DNA of 64,000 nucleotides, taken from assembly GCA_038316355.1 (NCBI GenBank), contig JBBQAO010000005.1, positions 1-64,000 on the forward strand, written 5' to 3'. Below the pieces are notes generated by a model. It was not told the origin of the DNA. It made no database searches and worked only from the letters and a program-made list of their open reading frames with translations. The stretch comes from Ga0077527 sp038316355. Its GTDB lineage: Bacteria > Pseudomonadota > Gammaproteobacteria > Burkholderiales > SG8-41. Below are positions 60,022 to 64,000 of this stretch, piece by piece. The position numbers were made by a program, and so were the translations under genes. The first letter of the stretch is position 1; each line of letters begins with the position of its first letter.

Positions 60022-61855
60022 CCGGTGCGTTTTCCCGTTCGGTACGGCGCTGCGCATCTTCCTGCTGCTGCAGCGCCCACATCTGTGCGTAGGCACCGTC
60101 GCTGGCGAGCAGCGCGGCATGGCGACCGCGTTCTACCACCCGCCCCTGATCCAGCACCAGAATTTCATCGGCATCCATTACCGTCGACAAGCGGTGCGCG
60201 ATGACCAGCGTGGTGCGGCCCTGCGCGATGGCGTTCAATTCCTTCTGGATTGCCTGCTCGGTGCGTGAGTCCAGCGCCGATGTCGCTTCGTCAAAAATCA
60301 TGATGCGCGGATTTTTCAGTATCGCGCGAGCAATCGCCACCCGCTGTTTTTCGCCGCCCGACAGTTTCAGGCCGCGCTCGCCGACCATCGCCTCGTAACC
60401 ATCCGGCAGACTCTCGATGAAGGCATGAATGTGCGCCGCCTTCGCTGCGGCAATCACCTCATCTCGCGGCGCTGCCGGCCGTCCGTACTGGATGTTGTAA
60501 TAAATCGTGTCGTTGAACAGCACGGTGTCCTGCGGCACGATGGCGATGGCGCCGCGCAGGCTGGTCTGGCGCAGTTGCCGGATATCAATCCCGTTGATGC
60601 GGATCGCACCGCCGGTCGCGTCGTAGAAACGGTAGAGCAGCCGTGCCAGCGTCGATTTGCCGGCGCCGCTCGCCCCCACCACCGCAACTTTCGCCGCCGG
60701 CGGGATCTCGAAGGTCATGCCGTGCAGTATCTGGCGCCGCGGGTCGTAACCGAAATCGACCGCCTCAAATTGCACGGTCGCCGGCCCCTCCGGTACATCC
60801 TTTGCCTCCGGCGCGTCATCCACTTCACGGTTTTCTTCGAGCAGCCCGAACATGCGGTCCATGTCGATCAGCGCCTGCTTGATCTCGCGATAGGCCATGC
60901 CGAGAAAATTGAGCGGGATGTAGAGCTGGATCAGCAGGCCGTTGACCAGCACCAGGTCGCCCAGCGACAGTTCGCGCGCCACCACGCCCTGGGCGCAGAG
61001 GATCATCAGCAGCGTGGCGGCAATGGCAATGATTGACGCCTGACCAACGTTGAGCAGGCCGAGAGATGCCTCGTTCCTGACCGCCATCACCTCGTAGCGC
61101 TGCAGGCTGTCATCGTAACGCAGCGCCTCGTAATCCTCGTTGTTGAAATATTTGACGGTTTCGTAATTGAGCAGGCTGTCCACGGCCCGGGTGTTGGCCT
61201 TGGAATCGAGATCATTGGCGCGCCGGCGGATCGCAGTGCGCCACTCGGTGATGCCGATGGTAAACGCGATGTAGAGCACCACCGCAGCAAAGGTCACTGC
61301 GACAAATCGCCAGTCGAATTTGGCAAACAGCACAGCCGCGACCAGCGTGAACTCCAGCACCACCGGGATGATAGAAAACAGCATGAACGACAGCAGCGTG
61401 GAAATGCCGCGGGTGCCGCGCTCGATGTCGCGCGACATGCCGCCGGTCTGGCGGTCAAGGTGGAAACGCAGCGACAGTGCATGCAGGTGACGGAACACCG
61501 CCAGCGCGATGCGCCGCGTCGCACGCTGCGTGACCGGCACAAACACCACGTCGCGCAATTCGGCGAACAGCACCGTGGACAGGCGCAGCACGCCGTAGGC
61601 GACCAGCAGCGCCAGTGGCAGTATCAGCACTGCCTGTTTCGAATCAAGGCCGTCGACGATGTCCTTCATGATCAGCGGCACACCGACGTTGGCGAATTTA
61701 GCCGCCACCAGGAACAGCAGTGCCACCACCACGCGCCATTTGTATTCCCACAGGTACGGCAGCAGCATCGGCACCACGCGCCAGTCACGACCGCGCGCCG
61801 GTACTTCAGTGGGTGTAGCAATGCCCTTGTGCAGGGCTGCGCGATCAGCAGTCAT
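59999..61855 (-). CDS. Atm1/HMT-type ABC exporter
   Basis: 618 residues, ABC half-exporter: transmembrane domain with six helices (about 40-330) and ATPase domain (about 365-600). Walker A GASGAGKST, signature LSGGEKQR, Walker B RIMIFDEATSALD. The PYLWEYKWRVVVALLFLV start and the RRIALAVFRHLHALSLRFHLDRQTGG segment match Atm1-like transporters, which export glutathione-bound metals or persulfides. The end is convergent with the kinase gene. Confidence 0.9.
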   Translation of the reverse strand: MTADRAALHKGIATPTEVPARGRDWRVVPMLLPYLWEYKWRVVVALLFLVAAKFANVGVPLIMKDIVDGLDSKQAVLILPLALLVAYGVLRLSTVLFAELRDVVFVPVTQRATRRIALAVFRHLHALSLRFHLDRQTGGMSRDIERGTRGISTLLSFMLFSIIPVVLEFTLVAAVLFAKFDWRFVAVTFAAVVLYIAFTIGITEWRTAIRRRANDLDSKANTRAVDSLLNYETVKYFNNEDYEALRYDDSLQRYEVMAVRNEASLGLLNVGQASIIAIAATLLMILCAQGVVARELSLGDLVLVNGLLIQLYIPLNFLGMAYREIKQALIDMDRMFGLLEENREVDDAPEAKDVPEGPATVQFEAVDFGYDPRRQILHGMTFEIPPAAKVAVVGASGAGKSTLARLLYRFYDATGGAIRINGIDIRQLRQTSLRGAIAIVPQDTVLFNDTIYYNIQYGRPAAPRDEVIAAAKAAHIHAFIESLPDGYEAMVGERGLKLSGGEKQRVAIARAILKNPRIMIFDEATSALDSRTEQAIQKELNAIAQGRTTLVIAHRLSTVMDADEILVLDQGRVVERGRHAALLASDGAYAQMWALQQQEDAQRRTERENAPAIAVTGM

Positions 61856-61885
61856 GAAGTGTCCGGGAATCCACTTTTTTAAATT

Positions 61886-61907
61886 TTATCAATAAAAACA
61901 ATTACTT
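61886..61907 (-). repeat. 22-bp repeat shared with 43261-43282
   Basis: Reverse complement identical to 43261-43282. It lies 31 bases before the ABC exporter start, in its promoter region. Confidence 0.6.
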
Positions 61908-61941
61908 AAAACACTCATTTACAACATCCACTGCGCAGCAC

Positions 61942-62745
61942 TCAGCCAGGCAGACGCTCGAGCTGTGCCGTCAGCGGCGCATGGTCGGAAATCCGTCCCC
62001 AGCGCCGGCCGTGGTGAACGCGAACCTCATGCACCGCGAAACCACGCACATAAATCCGGTCCAGCCGCAGCACCGGCAACAGCGCCGGAAAGCTGCGCGC
62101 GGGTGCGCCGCCCGCCAGTTCGAATACTTCGTGCATGTTCAGCGGATGCGCCAGTTGCTGGGTCGCGCGGTGGCGCCAGTACCAGTCGTTGAAATCGCCG
62201 GCGACGATCAGCGGCGCATCCGGCGGCACCAGGCGCTCGATGCGCTGACGCAGGCGCTCCAGTTGCAGGCCACGGCCGCGCGCGGTCAGCGCCAGGTGCA
62301 CGCATACACAATGCAGCGGTTGCGGCCAGCCGGGCACAGCGATTTCGCAGTGCAGGAGTCCGCGGCGCTCGAAACGATGCGACGACACGTCCTCATTGGC
62401 CCAGTGCGTAATCGGATAACGCGACAGCACGGCGTTGCCGTGATGGCCGGCATCGTACACCGCGTTTTTGCCGTAGGCATGGCTTTCCCACAGGCTGTCG
62501 GCGAGAAACTCGTATTGGGACTGCACCGGCCAGTCAAGATGACGTGCGGCGTGGACCGTATGTTCACCGACGACTTCCTGCAGGAACACCAGATCGGTAT
62601 TGAGCAGGCGCAACTGTTCCCGCAACACATGCAGCGTCGGTCGCCGTGCGAACAGGGGGGTGACCGAAAAGCCTTTATGGATGTTGTAGGTCGCGACACT
62701 CAGCAGCAGCGACGCGCCGGTCACGTCATTCTCAGGATATGGCAA
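61942..62745 (-). CDS. Endonuclease/exonuclease/phosphatase family protein
   Basis: 267 residues. YNIHKGF (about 20-26), LVFLQEVVGEH (about 52-62), GDFNDWYW (about 171-178) and DRIYVRG (about 222-228) with SDHAPL (about 252-257) are the EEP active-site set. Members cleave phosphodiesters in DNA or lipids; the form resembles betaproteobacterial YbhP-like proteins. TTG at 62745 starts inside the nadA 3' end (14-base overlap). No signal peptide. Confidence 0.88.
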   Translation of the reverse strand: MPYPENDVTGASLLLSVATYNIHKGFSVTPLFARRPTLHVLREQLRLLNTDLVFLQEVVGEHTVHAARHLDWPVQSQYEFLADSLWESHAYGKNAVYDAGHHGNAVLSRYPITHWANEDVSSHRFERRGLLHCEIAVPGWPQPLHCVCVHLALTARGRGLQLERLRQRIERLVPPDAPLIVAGDFNDWYWRHRATQQLAHPLNMHEVFELAGGAPARSFPALLPVLRLDRIYVRGFAVHEVRVHHGRRWGRISDHAPLTAQLERLPG

Positions 62746-63829
62746 GCATACGGTCCAGCGCGATGCGCGCCAGTTCCGCCTCGTATGCGGGCACCTTGAT
62801 CTGGTTCACCACCTTGCCTGCCACCAGATTTTCGAGTGACCACGCCAGGTGCTGGGGATCAATGCGCTGCATGGTTGAACACATGCACACCGTCGGTGCC
62901 ATGAACTGCACCGATTTGCCCTGCGGAGCGAATTCTTCTGCAATCCGGTTCACCAGATTGAGTTCGGTGCCGACCAGCCACCGCGATCCCGGCGGGCTCG
63001 CCGCGATGGTCTTGATGATGTAGTCGGTGGAGCCGACGTAATCGGAGAGTTTGCACACTTCGAAGTTGCACTCCGGATGACTGATCACAGCCCCTCCCGG
63101 ATGCTGCTGGCGCCAGCGCAGGATGTGCTGCGCCTGGAACATCTGGTGCACCGAGCAATGGCCCTTCCACAGCAGCACCTTTGCCATCTTGATCTGCTGC
63201 GGCGTCAAGCCGCCCATCGGCTCATCCGGATCCCACACCAGCATTTCGGACAGCGGGATATCCCTCAGGTAGCCGGTCCAGCGGCCGAGATGCTGGTCGG
63301 GGAAAAACAGTACTTTGTCACGCCGGCCGAACGCCCAGCCGAGGATCTGCTTTGCATTGGACGAGGTGCAAACGATGCCGCCATGTTCGCCGCAGAACGC
63401 CTTCAGGTCAGCGGCAGAATTGATGTAGGTGATGGGGGTGACGTGCTCATCAGGATCCAGCACTTCCGACAGCTCGCGCCACGCGCGCTCAACCTTGGCG
63501 AGGCTCGCCATGTCCGCCATCGAACAACCGGCGTTCATGTCGGGCAGGATCACTTTCTGCGAGGCGCGCGAGAGGATGTCCGCGACTTCGGCCATGAAAT
63601 GCACACCGCAGAACACGATGTATTCGGAATCAGTGGTGGACGCCAGCTTGGACAGTTGCAGCGAGTCACCGGTCAGGTCAGCGTGTTTGTAGACGTCCGC
63701 CCGCTGATAATGATGACCGAGCAATACGACGCGATCACCGAGCTTCTGCCGTGCAGCCACAATGCGTGCTTCACACGCGTCATCAGCCAGCGGCTTGAAA
63801 CCCTCAAAGGCTATCGTCTTGACTTCCAT
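62732..63829 (-). CDS. nadA: Quinolinate synthase
   Basis: 365 residues. Condenses iminoaspartate and dihydroxyacetone phosphate to quinolinate in NAD synthesis, using a 4Fe-4S cluster. Conserved ligand segments are NAGCSMAD (Cys102), WKGHCSVHQ (Cys225) and APTVCMCSTM (Cys315 or Cys317). LLGHHYQRADV (37-47) begins the substrate site. AAGGATCAG lies before ATG 63829, supporting this start over one 36 bases upstream. Overlaps the EEP gene, so the two are co-transcribed. nadB and nadC are not in view. Confidence 0.96.
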   Translation of the reverse strand: MEVKTIAFEGFKPLADDACEARIVAARQKLGDRVVLLGHHYQRADVYKHADLTGDSLQLSKLASTTDSEYIVFCGVHFMAEVADILSRASQKVILPDMNAGCSMADMASLAKVERAWRELSEVLDPDEHVTPITYINSAADLKAFCGEHGGIVCTSSNAKQILGWAFGRRDKVLFFPDQHLGRWTGYLRDIPLSEMLVWDPDEPMGGLTPQQIKMAKVLLWKGHCSVHQMFQAQHILRWRQQHPGGAVISHPECNFEVCKLSDYVGSTDYIIKTIAASPPGSRWLVGTELNLVNRIAEEFAPQGKSVQFMAPTVCMCSTMQRIDPQHLAWSLENLVAGKVVNQIKVPAYEAELARIALDRMLAIS

Positions 63830-64000
63830 CGTCTGATCCTTCTCCAGTATCAAAGCCGGCATCACAGTCAGCCCCCGGCTTCGGGGAAAACTCTGACATT
63901 ACAGGATTTTGACAGAAAAACCAGCCAAAAAATCCCGACAGGTCGCGTGATTTATGTGCACCGCCGCATACGCTGCGGCAACTCACGTATAACTTCAGCA

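Noticed and set aside
1..64000. CRISPR arrays, rRNA operons, integrated phage
   Set aside because: No regularly spaced direct repeats, no rRNA core sequences and no phage structural or integrase genes were recognised.

Overview
The window looks like a chromosomal segment of a GC-rich betaproteobacterium, probably Burkholderiales or a close relative. The main reasons are five periplasmic 'Bug' (TctC-type) solute receptors, betaproteobacterial types of Hsp33, thiolase, PBP7 and TctD/TctE-like regulators, and strong G/C in third codon positions. No rRNA, tRNA, CRISPR array or intact prophage was seen. Functions are read from sequence motifs and family knowledge only; no search was run.

Layout. 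1-5.1 kb (minus): the nearly complete 5' part of a TRAP receptor gene, then a cyanate operon in the order receptor, permease, ATPase, cyanase, with a good sigma-54 promoter in front. 5.3-10.7 kb (plus): M48 lipoprotein peptidase, ArnT-like glycosyltransferase, Hsp33, thiolase. 10.9-15.1 kb (plus): two paralogous Bug receptors around an N-formylglutamate-amidohydrolase-like protein, then an exported metallo-beta-lactamase-fold enzyme; similar hairpin terminators close the units. 15.2-18.2 kb: AraC-type regulator divergent from an MFS transporter, then a TauE/SafE transporter.

18.2-28 kb is an accessory, stress-flavoured region. It holds two glycine-zipper envelope proteins, two copies of a 49-residue membrane protein, DUF3096 and DUF1840 proteins, a Crp/Fnr regulator, two CsbD proteins, a ferritin-like protein, a Cys-pair repeat protein, a decayed PAS-GGDEF gene and an IS1182-type transposase relic. 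28.1-30 kb has a SixA-like phosphatase, a TetR regulator and a fasciclin protein. 30.1-35.8 kb groups a SOUL protein, an FAD oxidoreductase, an SDR, a DCC thiol protein, VOC, GNAT and DUF3429 proteins with a LitR/CarH-like MerR regulator divergent from a HiPIP gene. It resembles a light or redox response cluster.

36.2-47.3 kb is the most coherent unexplained unit: an SDR lacking its usual catalytic Ser and Lys, a COG3618 amidohydrolase, a frameshifted Bug receptor, a LysR regulator, and a divergent run of a TcuA-like flavoprotein, three MmgE/PrpD paralogues and another Bug receptor. I infer uptake and breakdown of a tricarboxylate-like compound. A 141-bp MITE-like element lies just before tcuA. 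47.5-51 kb: membrane-fused spermidine synthase and a DegP/HtrA protease. 51-54.2 kb is visibly less GC-rich (LysR, Bug, GH5-like protein) and may have been acquired. 54.3-64 kb: MFS, EgtD without EgtB, PBP7, a structured candidate ncRNA, a two-component system, an Atm1-type exporter, an EEP-family hydrolase and NadA.
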